This document shows positions 1 to 10,557 of a stretch of DNA of 64,000 bases, piece by piece. The stretch spans positions 33,349,608-33,413,607 of the forward strand of contig OX442314.1 of NCBI GenBank assembly GCA_949358305.1, read 5' to 3'. Position 1 is the first letter of the stretch. The number at the start of each line of letters is the position of its first letter. Source of the stretch: Strigamia acuminata. Lineage: Eukaryota > Arthropoda > Chilopoda > Geophilomorpha > Linotaeniidae. Below the pieces are notes generated by a model. The model ran no database searches and had not been told where the DNA came from. It saw only the letters and a list, made by a program, of their open reading frames with translations. The translations under genes were made by a program, and so were the position numbers.

Positions 1-1
1 T

Positions 2-1630
2 TACGGTATCCGTAAATTTCACCATCATCTTTTTGGTCGTAGATTTATTTTGCGCACAGATCACAAACCCTTGGTCTCCATTTTCGGAGACAAAAAGGGT
101 TGTAATCAAGTTGTCGCTGCACGTTTGCATAGGTGGGCAGTATTTTTGTCTGCCTACGACTATGTGATCGAGCACGTGCCGGCCGCCGACAATGCCATTG
201 CTGATGGCTTGTCGCGCAATCCTCAACCGATTGTTGACTTGAAGGAGAGAGCTGAGTTGGGCATTGACTTAATTTTTCAAGCTTCAGTTTCAGATTTTCC
301 CGTTTCCAGTACAACGCTGAACACAGCCTACAAAGAAGATGCATTGTTGCAAGCCGCATTGCATTGCTTGAAGAACGGATGGACGAATCGTTCCCCCGAC
401 TTGGCTGCTTATTTTAAGCACCGAGACTCGTTTTCAACCTATAACGATGTGCTTTTTCTCTTTGACAGGCTCGTTATTCCGCTCACTTTGCGCCCAGCCG
501 TCCTCATTGAGCTACATGCGGGACATTTTGGCATGGTGCGCACCAAATCGCTTGCTCGAGCAACCGTTTGGTGGCCAAACATAGATTCCGACATCGAGGC
601 AACAATTCGAGCCTGCTCAGTCTGCCAACACGCTTTGCCGGATCCGGCCAAAATTTCGAACGTTAAGTGGCCCATTCCAAGCTCTGTCTGGGGTCGCGTT
701 CATTTGGACTTTGCGGGACCGTTCCACAACCAAATGTTTTTGCTGGCTGTCGACGCGAAGTCGAAGTGGTGCGAGGTGCAACTGATGCTGTCTACGACAT
801 CCAGTGCCACGATTAAAGTGATTAAATCGTGGTTCGTTCAGCACGGACTTCCGCTCCATTTTCACACGGACAACGGTCCGCAATTTACGTCGACAGAATT
901 TCGCGATTTTCTCGCTTCAAACGGCATACGGCACACATTTTCACCGCCGTATCACCCAGCCTCTAATGGCGCTGTTGAGGGTTTTGTCCGAACCTTCAAA
1001 ACGCAAATTGATAAATACATGGCTACTAATTTGCCATTGCTCGAGGCATTGGCACAATTTTTGTTATCCTACAGGTCGACCCCGCACGTTACAACCGGAA
1101 AATCGCCTGCCATGTTATTTAAAGGACAAGACATGAGAACTCGGTTGCATTTATTGAACCCAAAGTTGGCACTTGAAACATTGCCATTCGAAACAAAACG
1201 TAATTTTGACGTCAATGATTTAATTTTGGCACGCGACTACCGTAGCGTGAACAAATGGGTGGCTGGCAAAGTCATTCGCAAGACGTCTACAACCACTTAT
1301 GACGTTGAAGTCGGAAATGGCATCGTTTGGAATCGTCACATTGACCAGCTACGCGGTCGTGTGAGCGGGTTGTCGTCTCCTCCTCGAGGGGGGGAAGGTG
1401 TGTGGGACTTTACACCCAACTTACACGATGTAGACCCGCCAGTTACTCCGCCAGTCGTCGCTGTCATTCCACCTGCAGTTTCAGTGCACCCAGCTTTATC
1501 GCCCGTTCCGCAGGTCGTACAACAACCAAATCCGCCGGTTGTCACTCAACCGACTGTTACGCCGATACCACGTAGTAACCAGCGACCATTACGCACTAGA
1601 AAAAAGACACAGTTCTATGGTTTTCCCTAA
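2..1630 (+). CDS. Ty3/Gypsy pol, C-terminal part (RNase H end, integrase), cut by the window edge
   Basis: The frame is open from base 2, so the 5' part of the gene lies outside the window. The first residues are the end of the reverse-transcriptase-linked RNase H domain, with the TDHKPL motif near base 58 and a D-G-L-S-R motif near base 205. Next is an integrase zinc-binding domain (H..H then C-S-V-C near bases 510-635). The integrase core follows, with its D-D-E residues in LDFAGP (about 703), TDNGPQF (about 868) and NGAVEGF (about 965). The last 100 residues are proline and valine rich. The family is the Gypsy type often annotated as K02A2.6-like. The frame has no stop up to TAA at 1628-1630, so this part looks intact. 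It would cut and join retrotransposon cDNA into the genome. Whether the whole element is intact cannot be seen. Confidence 0.93.
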   Translation, partial: YGIRKFHHHLFGRRFILRTDHKPLVSIFGDKKGCNQVVAARLHRWAVFLSAYDYVIEHVPAADNAIADGLSRNPQPIVDLKERAELGIDLIFQASVSDFPVSSTTLNTAYKEDALLQAALHCLKNGWTNRSPDLAAYFKHRDSFSTYNDVLFLFDRLVIPLTLRPAVLIELHAGHFGMVRTKSLARATVWWPNIDSDIEATIRACSVCQHALPDPAKISNVKWPIPSSVWGRVHLDFAGPFHNQMFLLAVDAKSKWCEVQLMLSTTSSATIKVIKSWFVQHGLPLHFHTDNGPQFTSTEFRDFLASNGIRHTFSPPYHPASNGAVEGFVRTFKTQIDKYMATNLPLLEALAQFLLSYRSTPHVTTGKSPAMLFKGQDMRTRLHLLNPKLALETLPFETKRNFDVNDLILARDYRSVNKWVAGKVIRKTSTTTYDVEVGNGIVWNRHIDQLRGRVSGLSSPPRGGEGVWDFTPNLHDVDPPVTPPVVAVIPPAVSVHPALSPVPQVVQQPNPPVVTQPTVTPIPRSNQRPLRTRKKTQFYGFP

Positions 1631-1872
1631 GATTGTTTGTTGTGTTGTTTTATCTTATAGTGCATATTTTAGTGATTTTAGTATTAATCCATTTGTTTAC
1701 TTTTACATCTTTTGACATTTTTCAATGTTTATTATTGCCCAATGTATTTCATTGTTGTTTGTTTATTTTTGTATTTGCTCTTAACGTGTCTTCACGTCAT
1801 GTTTATGTAATCACATTCCGATTACCCCTTTTCCTTTCCCTTTTCAATTGACTTCACCAATTAAGGGGATAC
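1631..1872 (+). other. T-rich 3' untranslated stretch of the Gypsy element
   Basis: There is no credible gene here; the sequence is rich in T and TTT-containing words. It ends in a short purine run (AAGGGG at about 1863-1869), which could be the polypurine tract that primes plus-strand synthesis just before the 3' LTR. Confidence 0.4.
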
Positions 1873-2024
1873 TGGGGTGTTCTACCCCCACATCTGGCAA
1901 CTGTAACAGAGTCAACTTTTATTGCTCTGACCGCTCCCTCTTCTTCCCCTCTCAAAAATAAAACGCAGTTTATACTCACCAACGCAACTACATGGATGCT
2001 TAGTTATTCAGCCTTGCTGTAACA
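1873..2024 (+). mobile_element. putative short 3' LTR of the Gypsy element at the window start
   Basis: The segment starts with TG directly after a purine run, has an AATAAA signal at 1957-1962 and ends in TGTAACA. Position and order fit a 3' LTR of about 150 bp. The 5' LTR lies outside the window, so the boundaries cannot be checked by comparison, and no target duplication is visible. Confidence 0.35.
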
Positions 2025-2081
2025 CAAAGGAAAGTTCCAAAAATACAATACAATTGAAGCTATTACTTATGACCCATCTCA

Positions 2082-2709
2082 TCAAGTTAATAAGCAATTA
2101 GAATTTACTTTGGAAATCTCCGCCAAGACATTGATAGTTTTTCCACAGTTCGGGCAATAGTTCGCACGGGCCCTGCATGATTGACAAATCAAATGTCGAC
2201 ATGCAAGTAAAATATCGCATTTCCTCACCGTGCAGACTTCGCACATACTGTCGTTTGCTTTCTCTGCTGATGCAGCTAGAAAAGAAATTAATTTTACATG
2301 AAATTTCTAAATTAAAAAAAAAATGTATTTTTAAAAAAAAAAATTTTAAGAAAGCTATTACCGACAAGTTTGTTTGGTCCGATTGGTTGATTGGTGGTAC
2401 CAAACACTCCAACAGGTTGAATGATGGGAGCAATCGGTCTAATCGGTTGAATGATGGGAGCAATCGGTCTAATCGGTTGAGGGATCGGAGTAAACGGTCC
2501 AATCGGTGGATGGATCGGAGTAAACGCTCCCATCAGATTATGGATGAGAGCAAATGCTCCACTCGGAGCGATTGGGTGATCAGACCCAACGCTTTGTTGA
2601 TCGGATCTAACATTTGAGTGATGCGATCTGCTGCTGCATTCACTTTGCCCAGACACCGTTGATGTCGTTGGGCTAAGTAACGGTGGCACTTCACTTAGCC
2701 AGTTTTTGT
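2082..2709 (-). CDS. RING-finger protein, last two exons (3' partial gene)
   Basis: Two minus-strand exons are supported, 2709-2362 and 2275-2082, joined by an 86-nt intron. The donor is GTAATAG and the acceptor TTTCTTTTCTAG, and the splice keeps the reading frame (one base plus two bases form an Ala codon). The first exon has an AG acceptor after a pyrimidine tract and encodes a Ser-rich stretch, then Pro/Ile-rich repeats of the type PIGPFTPI and PIRPIAPII. The second exon encodes a C3HC4 RING: CEVC, LLACRH, ICQSC and YCPNC supply the eight zinc ligands in order. It ends at a TGA at 2082-2084, 18 codons past the last ligand. A C-terminal RING is typical of E3 ubiquitin ligases, so that activity is a family-based inference. 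Upstream exons were not found, so the start and N-terminal domains are unknown. A direct neighbour is the Gypsy element. Confidence 0.75.
2411..2530 (-). repeat. 30-bp coding tandem repeat within the RING gene exon
   Basis: A 30-bp unit (AATGATGGGAGCAATCGGTC and onward on the plus strand) is present about twice almost perfectly and twice in diverged form. The period is a multiple of three, and on the minus strand it encodes the Pro/Ile decapeptide repeats, so copy number can change without breaking the frame. Confidence 0.7.
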
Positions 2710-2886
2710 CTTTAAAAAAGAAATAAATTAAATCATATAAATAAATTAAATTGGGTTCCATTTATTTGTACAATATTTTTCCTTATTTTTACACTAAATA
2801 AAAACTAAATTTTACCTAAACCAACCTAACCTAACATAAACCAGTCTTTGATGTGTTAGAATTTTTTAGTGTGTGTGCATATCGTC

Positions 2887-2952
2887 GTGTATAAGCCGCC
2901 CAATTTATTCTGAAATTCGGACCTCTAATTGGGGGGGTCGGCTTATACGCAC
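2887..2952. repeat. short inverted repeat (GTATAAGCCG ... CGGCTTATAC)
   Basis: GTGTATAAGCCG at 2887-2898 is mirrored by CGGCTTATACGCAC at 2939-2952, with CCC..AATT also mirrored inside. It looks like a tiny MITE or hairpin. The rest of 2710-3246 shows no gene. Confidence 0.55.
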
Positions 2953-3246
2953 TGTGTATTCAAAAAAAATGTAACGTACGTGCTACGTTCGTTACATTTT
3001 GTATTGTATATAAGACCAACCATCAAACAATCAGTCAATTTCATCAATTTTCGACTAAATTGTAGTCAATTTCATCAATTTTGTAAAAACTGATGAATAG
3101 AGTGAAAGAAAAATAAGTGATGCCGTGGATGTGTCTTCTTTTGACGTGGTATGTTGCGGTTTGGCTTTAATCATCGCAGTGAGTAGTGACCATCTGTTGT
3201 GGACATACCACATAAAGAGTGACAAATGGACACTTATAGCTGGTCC

Positions 3247-3401
3247 CAGTGCTGGACTGGCCCAGCGGGCTACCGGGAGTTTCCCGGTGGCCCGTGGCCG
3301 CTGTGGCCTGTCACGGCCCGCTCCAGCCTGTCCCGACTTTATTAATTGTGGCCCGGACACCCAGATTTCCCGGCAATAAATTTGTTCCCAGTCCAGCCCT
3401 G
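3247..3401. mobile_element. 155-bp hAT-type MITE with perfect 8-bp target duplication
   Basis: Terminal inverted repeats CAGTGCTGGACTGG (3247-3260) and CCAGTCCAGCCCTG (3388-3401) match at 13 of 14 positions. The flanks are an exact 8-bp direct repeat, GCTGGTCC (3239-3246 and 3402-3409). An 8-bp target duplication and a CAG-type terminus are marks of the hAT superfamily. The element is GC rich and non-coding, so it depends on a transposase supplied elsewhere. Confidence 0.88.
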
Positions 3402-3640
3402 GCTGGTCCTAAACTCAATCCCCAACACAAACACTTCATAGGTCTACGTGTTAGATACTAATTAATTAATTTCGTACTTTTGTAATGTATGGCTGGCGCC
3501 GAGCTTCCAAACCGTGCATTAACAATATACAACTCATTTAATTAAAACAAATCATTTAATCAAACATGAATTAACGAAAAAGAAGCATATGAAAAAAAAG
3601 CAATAAAACGTATTTTATTCAATGACACACTTTCAAAAGT

Positions 3641-4467
3641 TGTGGTGACCCAGTTGGATATGTGTCCCCCCAGGGCGGATACTTGTCCTCTGAGTCACTA
3701 TGATTGAAGAGTCGTTCCCCCCCCCCCCCGAGTTGGCTCCACCTCCCCATGGCAGGTGTGTGCCCCGAGGGGGAGGAAGCGGCTGGTGGTCAGCCCCCAT
3801 TGGTTGATCGCCGGCCCTTCACCCCACTGCATAAAAGGCTGTGTTTCCCGCCTAAAAGACAGAACTTACACAAACGACACCAAGAACACAGCAACTACCT
3901 CACTGTCAGGCCAACTTCAACTACAAGTTAGGATTGATCGAGGATCGCTGAGTAAAGTGCAAACTGTAACTCTCACGAAGTCACTTGCGAGCTATTCCTG
4001 CGAAAGCAAGAGAATAGCCCTTGTGAAATCACCCCGAATAATCGCCCAGACGATTATTCGCCGAAGTAAGTGTCCGAGTGCTTTGTAGGGAACCCCAAAG
4101 TTCCTAGACGAGGCCTCTGCGACGCTAAACCAAACCCTAGACAACAGGCACGGATAGAAGACTCGAAAGAGCATTCCACCGCGTCCGTGAAGACGAATCC
4201 GTGACGAATTAACGACAACTCGAGACGCCGCCTTTGTTCCGCCGACCACGCGGAACCGACGACGCCATCTTGGGAAATCCTTTGTTCGACTCTGACCAAG
4301 TCGACTTTAGTTGTATACTGAGTGTATTTTAAAGGCATAAAGCCTAGTGAATAAATTACCTGTTTATTTACATACATTTAGTATTCATTTGGGTATTTGC
4401 ATAATTGATCACAGGTAAAGTATTACACGTTAGCGCTATTTAAACCTATACCAAGTAGGACGCGACA
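3641..4467 (+). mobile_element. solo LTR of a Gypsy family (relative of the element at 30011)
   Basis: It begins TGTGGTGACCC and ends CGCGACA, the same termini as the 5' LTR at 30011-31006. Internal parts also match, for example the AACCCTAGACAACAG block and the GACGCCATCTTGG block. It is flanked by a 4-bp direct repeat AAGT (3637-3640 and 4468-4471), the usual Gypsy target duplication. Promoter-like ATAAAAGG (3831-3838) and a polyadenylation signal AATAAA (4350-4355) are present. No internal region or second LTR lies beside it, so this is a solo LTR left by LTR-LTR recombination. Confidence 0.85.
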
Positions 4468-5303
4468 AAGTTCTACTTAAGTTTTGTTTGAAGATCTTGA
4501 AGATGGTGTAGATTCCAATGATATCCGTCTACAGTGTTCCATCCAGAACGGCTCCAATACTATTGCATTATTGTTCACTTTTAGTCCATATTTAGTTCAT
4601 ATTTAATTCATGTTTAGAGAACAAGACAGGAAACGAAATCTGCGTGTAAGTCACAGCGAGAAGCAACGTGTGTGTGTTCTGTCTCTCTGGAAATCAAGTT
4701 GATATATCAGTTCTCACTCATGAATCATCATGACTCATTGAAACAATACAATACAATAGAATAGAGTATTTCAATCCACCTTCTTCCATTATATTCATCT
4801 TGTTACACTTGATCATATTAAGAATTATAAAGCTTCAATGTATAATAATATATAATATATAATATTATACTAATATAATAATATAATAATATAATAATAT
4901 ATCAGACCTGCAACCATGTCACACTTTAAAGTAAAACTTTTTTGAGAAATAAATTTTAAGAAGTAAAAGTTGTCCGACAGAGCGAAAATTCAAAGCAGAT
5001 TTATTATAAAAATAGATGAAAGAAGCCAACTTAAAGTTATGCTGCAATTTCTAAGGGGGTAGAACTGAGTGTGCTTCTATCCATCACACAAGGATTAAAT
5101 GTCCTCCATATTGGATTTTTAGCAAAGTTATAATTTTGCTTTTATTCCACTCAACATTCACTTGAAATGCGCCACTGTAAAAATAATGACTAGAGAATTC
5201 TATGTTCAAAAATCAATTTTCCTGGACAATTCTTTTTATTCCATTTTTATATTTATAAAAAATAAATTGAAAACTTTTCATGACAATCATCATTTGTCTT
5301 CTT
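4468..5303. other. AT-rich intergenic stretch with an AT microsatellite
   Basis: No gene is recognised. A degenerate AATAT/ATAAT microsatellite occupies about 4836-4905. Short open frames here have no recognisable content. Confidence 0.6.
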
Positions 5304-6075
5304 CAGCATCGAAGATTGGTTCATTATCTGATAAAAGATTCGTTCTACTTGTAAATAAATAACCGTGTTTAGAAATGTAGACCCCGTAGAATGAATCGTG
5401 TCTTTGTTTGTTCTGCTCGCCTCGTTTGCTACGTCTCCGGTTTGGCTCGTTGATGGCGAAATTTTAACTAGGTTTCAGTTCGAATTCGGTTGTTATCGGT
5501 GAAAATTATCTATTTCTTCAATGTGCATTTAAGTATTATGTAAGTTCTCGTTTTTTTCATTCCAATCGAAACGTTTCGTGTAAAATTTCCATTTTTTCGG
5601 ATCGGTGTTGAGGGCTATTCTTTGACCGAAGCTGAATGACAGATTTGTGCTCTTGTGACTTCTGCTAGGCTGTACAAAATTACATTGTGAAGAATTGAAT
5701 TTTTTTGGAGCAAATTTTCCATTTTTCTTCATTTAAGTTTTAATTTTAGATGACATAATGGTCATTTGATCATGTCGTGACGTTTAAAATCTTCAGCATC
5801 GAAGATTCGTTCTACTCGTAAATTCCTATCCGTGTTGACAAATGTAGACCCCGTAGAATGAATTGTCTTTGTTCTGCTCGCCACGTTTGCTTCGTCTCCG
5901 GTTTGGTTCGTTGATAGCGATATTTGAACTAGATTTTCAGTTCGAAATCGGTTGTTCTCTGTGGGAATTATCTCCTGCTTCCATGTGCATTTAAGTATTT
6001 TGTAAGTTTCCATTTATTTCATTCCGATCGAAATGTTTCGTGTAAAAATTTCCATTTTCTCGGATCCGTGGCCTA
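5304..6075. repeat. diverged direct duplication, two copies of about 280 bp
   Basis: Copy 1 (about 5304-5610) and copy 2 (about 5795-6075) share GATTCGTTCTACT, GTAGACCCCGTAGAATGAAT, CGTCTCCGGTTTGG and GTGCATTTAAGTATT in the same order, separated by about 180 bp of unique sequence. No target duplication or coding content was found. Confidence 0.75.
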
Positions 6076-6275
6076 TTCTTTTAATATTTCGCCAAATTGT
6101 TGTATTTTTATTTATAATATTATCTGGTGATAAGATATAACGATTATCTCTTTGATCAAACCATTTAAATTTCAATAGCCCGCCTACTTGAGTTGTTCGA
6201 ACCGCACGCCAGCATTTTCTGTTCGATTTATTTCGTTTTTTTCATTTTTCTTTCATCTCAGAATTTTTTTGGTGT

Positions 6276-6885
6276 TGTAAACCCACATTTCCGACATGAA
6301 AGTGGCTTTTACACCATTTCGTTCTGTAAACCCGCATTCTTATGTGGTTGTGGGATTTTTTACGCGCTTGTATTGTAGGCCCGCATTCGTAAATGTGTGC
6401 GGCATTTACATGATTTTATATAGTAAGACTGCATTCCTACATGAATGTTGCATTTACATTTTCTTGTGCTTGTTTTTGAATCACAATGTCAGTTCTCTGT
6501 ATTCTTAAGTGGTCGTTTGGTCACTTGTGGGACTCGACAAATTTATTTAAGATCTTCTACTTTTATTTTTCCTCAATTTCTTTGTATTTACTCCCTCATA
6601 AGACGCTGCACTTGCAACATCGTTTCCGCACCACTCCTAAAATTACCCAACCATTTACTCAATTTTAATTAGTTTTTAATTAACTTGACTGCCACTTGTA
6701 TTGTAAGTCCACATTACACGAGTTCGTTCTGTAAGCCTACATGTATTTTAGGCCCGCATTCGTAAATGTGTGTGCGGCATATACATAATTTTGTATTTTA
6801 AGACTGCATTCCTATACGAATTTTGCATTTACATTTTTTTGCATGTTAATCACGTTGTTAGTTCTCTGTATTCAGTATTATAAAT
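6276..6885. repeat. degenerate 49-bp tandem repeat, two blocks
   Basis: Units starting TGTAAACCC / TGTAGGCCCGCATTC occur at 6276, 6325, 6374 and 6422, a period of 48-49 bp. A second block at about 6700-6885 repeats the same words (GGCCCGCATTCGTAAATGTG, AGACTGCATTCCTA). The blocks flank 200 bp of unique sequence. Confidence 0.7.
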
Positions 6886-7589
6886 GCAATGTAACTTTTC
6901 ATTGGAACATCCAATCCCTCTTTAAAATACTTGCACCCTGATTGCACACAAACAGCTTCACAGTTAAGTTTGCTTCTTTTAACAATTGAAGGGTTTCTTT
7001 CAATGTTTCACTTTAACTGCTGGTTGGTGACTGCTTGCTTCCAGTTCATGTTTAATCCCCTCGTCAAAGTTACATTGCTGTGTGTGGTCACATTTCCGGT
7101 GGAATTTTCTAGACCTAAAATAGTTTCAATAAACTGTTGTGAACGTTTGACACTTCTAAAACTTGTAATGGAGCTCTTTGGACTCTTAATTTGGTTGAAG
7201 ATCCAAAATAAGGTGTGTGTATGGTCCTCAAGTGGAATAATGATAGTTCTTGTATACGAGAATCTACTACCAACACAACTGTCTTGGTCAACCAAACCTC
7301 CGGTATTCTATCACAAGGAATGATCATGCATTGTTCTTGCATAGCAGGCTTGGTAACTCCTCTTATCTTCATATTCCACATAGACTCCCTCAAAGTTTGC
7401 ACATAGTCGAAGCTGCAAACGCCAATCTGTGTGGTGTAGTAAGAGAAGGATGGACACTTGTGTTTGTAAAAGGTTGATATTCCTAATTTTATACTGCGAA
7501 CCTTATTGAGCACCATTAGTTCATTACTCCATTGTTGCATGGCTGTTTCTTGTATGTATTTAACAGCTTCCATTTCTTTCATTTCTTAC
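6886..7589. other. unassigned stretch downstream of the hAT pseudogene
   Basis: Open frames exist on the minus strand (up to 155 codons), but they contain no motif I recognise. They may be the decayed C-terminal part of the neighbouring hAT transposase. Confidence 0.3.
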
Positions 7590-9130
7590 ATTATATCATT
7601 TCACGTTTTTTCTTTGCTGCTGGAAGTGATGGCTCACTCAAACTTGATGTGTCCTTTACAAACTTAAATGTCTTTCTGATGAGCTCTTCGACCATGTCAG
7701 GCAATAGACTATGGCACTTTTCTATTGTCTGTAAATAACAGACGAAACCAAGGATCCAAAAACGTTGCTTTACACAAAACAAATGCATCTCCGCTATGAT
7801 CATTGCCGTAATACCTGTCGATGATAAAAGCGGGTCCAATCGTTTAGTCGACTGTCGTCTAGTCGACGACAGCGACTAAACTATCATTTAGTCGGCAAAA
7901 TGTTTAGTCGACTGTCGTCTAGTCGACGGTTTTACTTCTGGTCGCCTAGTCGACCAACTCTTTAGTGACGTCTAGTCGACGTTACGCCTAGTCGACGTAA
8001 GCAGCTTGTGTCATCAGTATATAACCACAGCTAATGTTCGAGTCATTCAAATAAAACTCACTAAAAACAAAACAGAAAACGCGTTCATAAAGTCATCTTT
8101 ATGCTGTTACGCATGTTCTGTTGTTTAAATATCGTGCGCATGCCCACTGAGACTGAAAACAGACTAAATCGGCCGCCATTTTTGAAGTTAAAAGTTTATA
8201 TTATTTTAAAAATATGGCTAGGGTAATAACATGTAGAAGAACTGCTTCTTTGCAGCCATTTGATGCTCTAGTTTTATATTCTTTTCTTTTTTTTCTTTGT
8301 TTTTTAAAGTGTAGTTGCCAGTAATTTATGCTGCAATCAATCCTTGTGTCAAGACTTCTTTAACTTACAATATGTAAATCTACACTGACCGATTACTCTG
8401 TTCCCCAACCCCATAAAAGAAAATCATTACTTCCTAACAGTTCCTCCCAAAAGAACAAGAGAAGGAAAAAAAATTCTATACACTTAGTCGACGCCGTTTA
8501 GTCTACGCCGTTTAGTCGACCAGGTCACTTAGTCATCAAAAATCGTCGACTAAGTGACCTGGTCGACTAAACGGCGTAGACTAAACGGCGTCGACTACGT
8601 GAATTACGACTAAACGACCCGACCTCGATAAAAGCAATATTGTTGTGGATAATAGCAATAAACTTTTCGTGGAAGTTTAGTTGTTTCGTTGTCTTCCTCG
8701 ATAATAGATTCCAACTGCTTAGAAATGTGGGCAATAACCGGCAGTACGAATGATACGGACACTACTGTTCACCACTTAACTCTGCTGTAATTTCCTCAAT
8801 CAGCTTTAGCTGACCTCGAGGAACTTCTAAGATTTCCAAATCACTGCTGTTTGATGTTAAAGCAGAGTATTTTCCACGTTGGTATCCCTGGAGAAGGCAG
8901 ATGTAACGCACTACAATTATCCAAGTAACGGTCGTACAGGCACAATGTCAACCAGCATCGTATGGCAATATCTGCAGTTGTTGAGTATGAAAAACTCTGC
9001 GCAATGGGCGATCGCACGCTGGGCTTTCTTGGCATTATGGTGCACGAGTTTAATATTGTTTGCAGCAAAAACCCTTTTGATCGCTAGGTTGACGACGTGC
9101 CCAAAGCAAGGAAGCAGAAACCTATTTCTC
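7590..9130 (-). pseudogene. hAT transposase remnant, C-terminal half
   Basis: Read on the minus strand, conserved hAT (ZBED-type) landmarks occur in the correct order but in different frames. First is a CFGHVVNLAIKRVF-like segment (about 9100-9060), the equivalent of the family's C-x-A-H-x-x-N-L motif. Next is an EEITAELSGE segment with a following V-L-P-V-I stretch (about 8800-8720), and then ATFLDPWF-like residues (about 7770), matching the family's A-x-x-L-D-P-R-F. Frameshifts and stops separate them, so the gene is dead. A MITE (7831-8626) interrupts it. The N-terminal half lies at 11558-11845, beyond another insertion. Confidence 0.7.
7831..8626. mobile_element. GTCGAC-rich MITE inserted into the hAT pseudogene
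   Basis: It is flanked by an exact 8-bp direct repeat GATAAAAG (7823-7830 and 8627-8634). The ends are inverted but imperfect: CGGGTC..CGTTTAGTCG on the left and CGACTAAACG..GACCTC on the right. Inner flanks are full of TAGTCGAC / GTCGACTA words, many of which pair with each other, for example around 8485-8600. The middle is AT rich and non-coding. The 8-bp duplication points to hAT mobilisation. Confidence 0.72.
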
Positions 9131-10310
9131 TTATTTCTGTCCTATCACTAAGTTGAAAAGAACCCAGCTATGTACTGTATGTATCCAGAACCAAGAAACT
9201 GCCTGACAAGACAAACTGTGATGTTGTGTACCGCATGCTTCTGGAGGAACTTCACGTAATCCATTTGAACAAAGTGGGATTACTAAGAACGAGATTGTCA
9301 CCATCCAGGAGAACAAGGAACTCAAAAAAGGAGATTGCTGTGTGCCTCTGGAAGACCCACCTACACAAGCTCTTGGGCTTCTTCTTGGGTGTAGGGGGAT
9401 GCCAGGAGGGCTTGTAAGAAATGGACAATGCTATCGGTGTCTAAACATCATGGAACAGAGTGGCTATTCAGAAAACTAAAAGGAGTAAAAGTTTTCTAAA
9501 GAGATTCTTTGACTAGATAAGATGGCTTTTCTAAACTCCCATACCAAAGTATGGCATGTACGAAGAGCAAAGAAAAATAATTTGCGAACTAGGTATTGGA
9601 AAACCCACGAACTGTAAGGAATGTTCCATGACGTGAAATAGTCTGAGCTAAATAAGAACTGAAGATATAAGTTTCAAAGAATGCGTTGGGTTCCCGGGAA
9701 AGCCCACCCAAAACGCTTAAGAAGGAAGGACTTTCTTAGGAGGTTTCTATATGGAAACTACAACCTAAAATGGAAAATGCATTCTAATGTAATGTCGACT
9801 TAAATTGACAGAACTGTGCATCTAAAGACTATTAGTATCCCATTGACGGATCAACCCAAGGAAAGGGCACCGCAGCATCTCAAACTATGTCTAAACTGCA
9901 AGAAAGAGTCATCTTAACGACGAGAAGTAAGCGGTCACCAGTGTGGACCAGCTTACGACGTGCCCCCGAGTGCAAATCGCCAATGATTCGAGGGGTTCGA
10001 ACAATTGAACAAAGAGAGGAGAGAGAATGGACGCCAAGTAAAGGCCAGTCCGTCACCCCATCTGTGGCAAAGCTATCTGAATGAAAGAGTTATTTGCGAA
10101 ACAAATTGATTGAACCGTAACTTATCTTTCTTGTGTTGAAAGAAATATCACTAAGGGAGCGTCGCGAGGGGACGTTGAGAGAATGTCGAGAGGAAGACCG
10201 CTATCCACTAAAAAGAATGAATATCGCTGATTGTGCTCCAGGCAAGAGACCAGGCGCACCGGTCAATGCTCAAGAGGGGAGTCACAAACAGGAAAGTGCC
10301 TCGTAAACAG

Positions 10311-10557
10311 GTCTGGGCCCATCCAGTGGCCTTTAGCAGGTCGTACACACCTAGAAAATAAAGAAAAACGATGAAAAACGATCAAAATTTGAAAAAAAAA
10401 CTTAAAAAATAGATAAAAACAAATTTCAAAAAATGCCTTCTGACCTTTCATGATGTCCAGTGTGGCCTGGGTGAGTTCGGGACCCATCCACTGGCCTTTA
10501 ACAGGTCGTGAATACCTAGAAAATAAAGAAAAAAGATGAAAAACGATCAAAATTTGA
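10311..10557. repeat. pair of direct repeats of about 78 bp
   Basis: GGGCCCATCCAGTGGCCTTT and the following AGCAGGTCGT..ACCTAGAAAATAAAGAAAA at 10311-10395 recur with few changes at 10480-10557. The offset is about 170 bp. Confidence 0.75.

Noticed and set aside
2177-2617. Plus-strand 146-codon frame with SNRSNRLNDG repeats
   Set aside because: It is the complement of the RING gene exon and intron; the minus strand has splice sites and a zinc-finger motif, the plus strand has neither.
2820-2850. CCTAACCTAAC as an interstitial telomere repeat
   Set aside because: Only about two units are present, which is too short to separate from chance.
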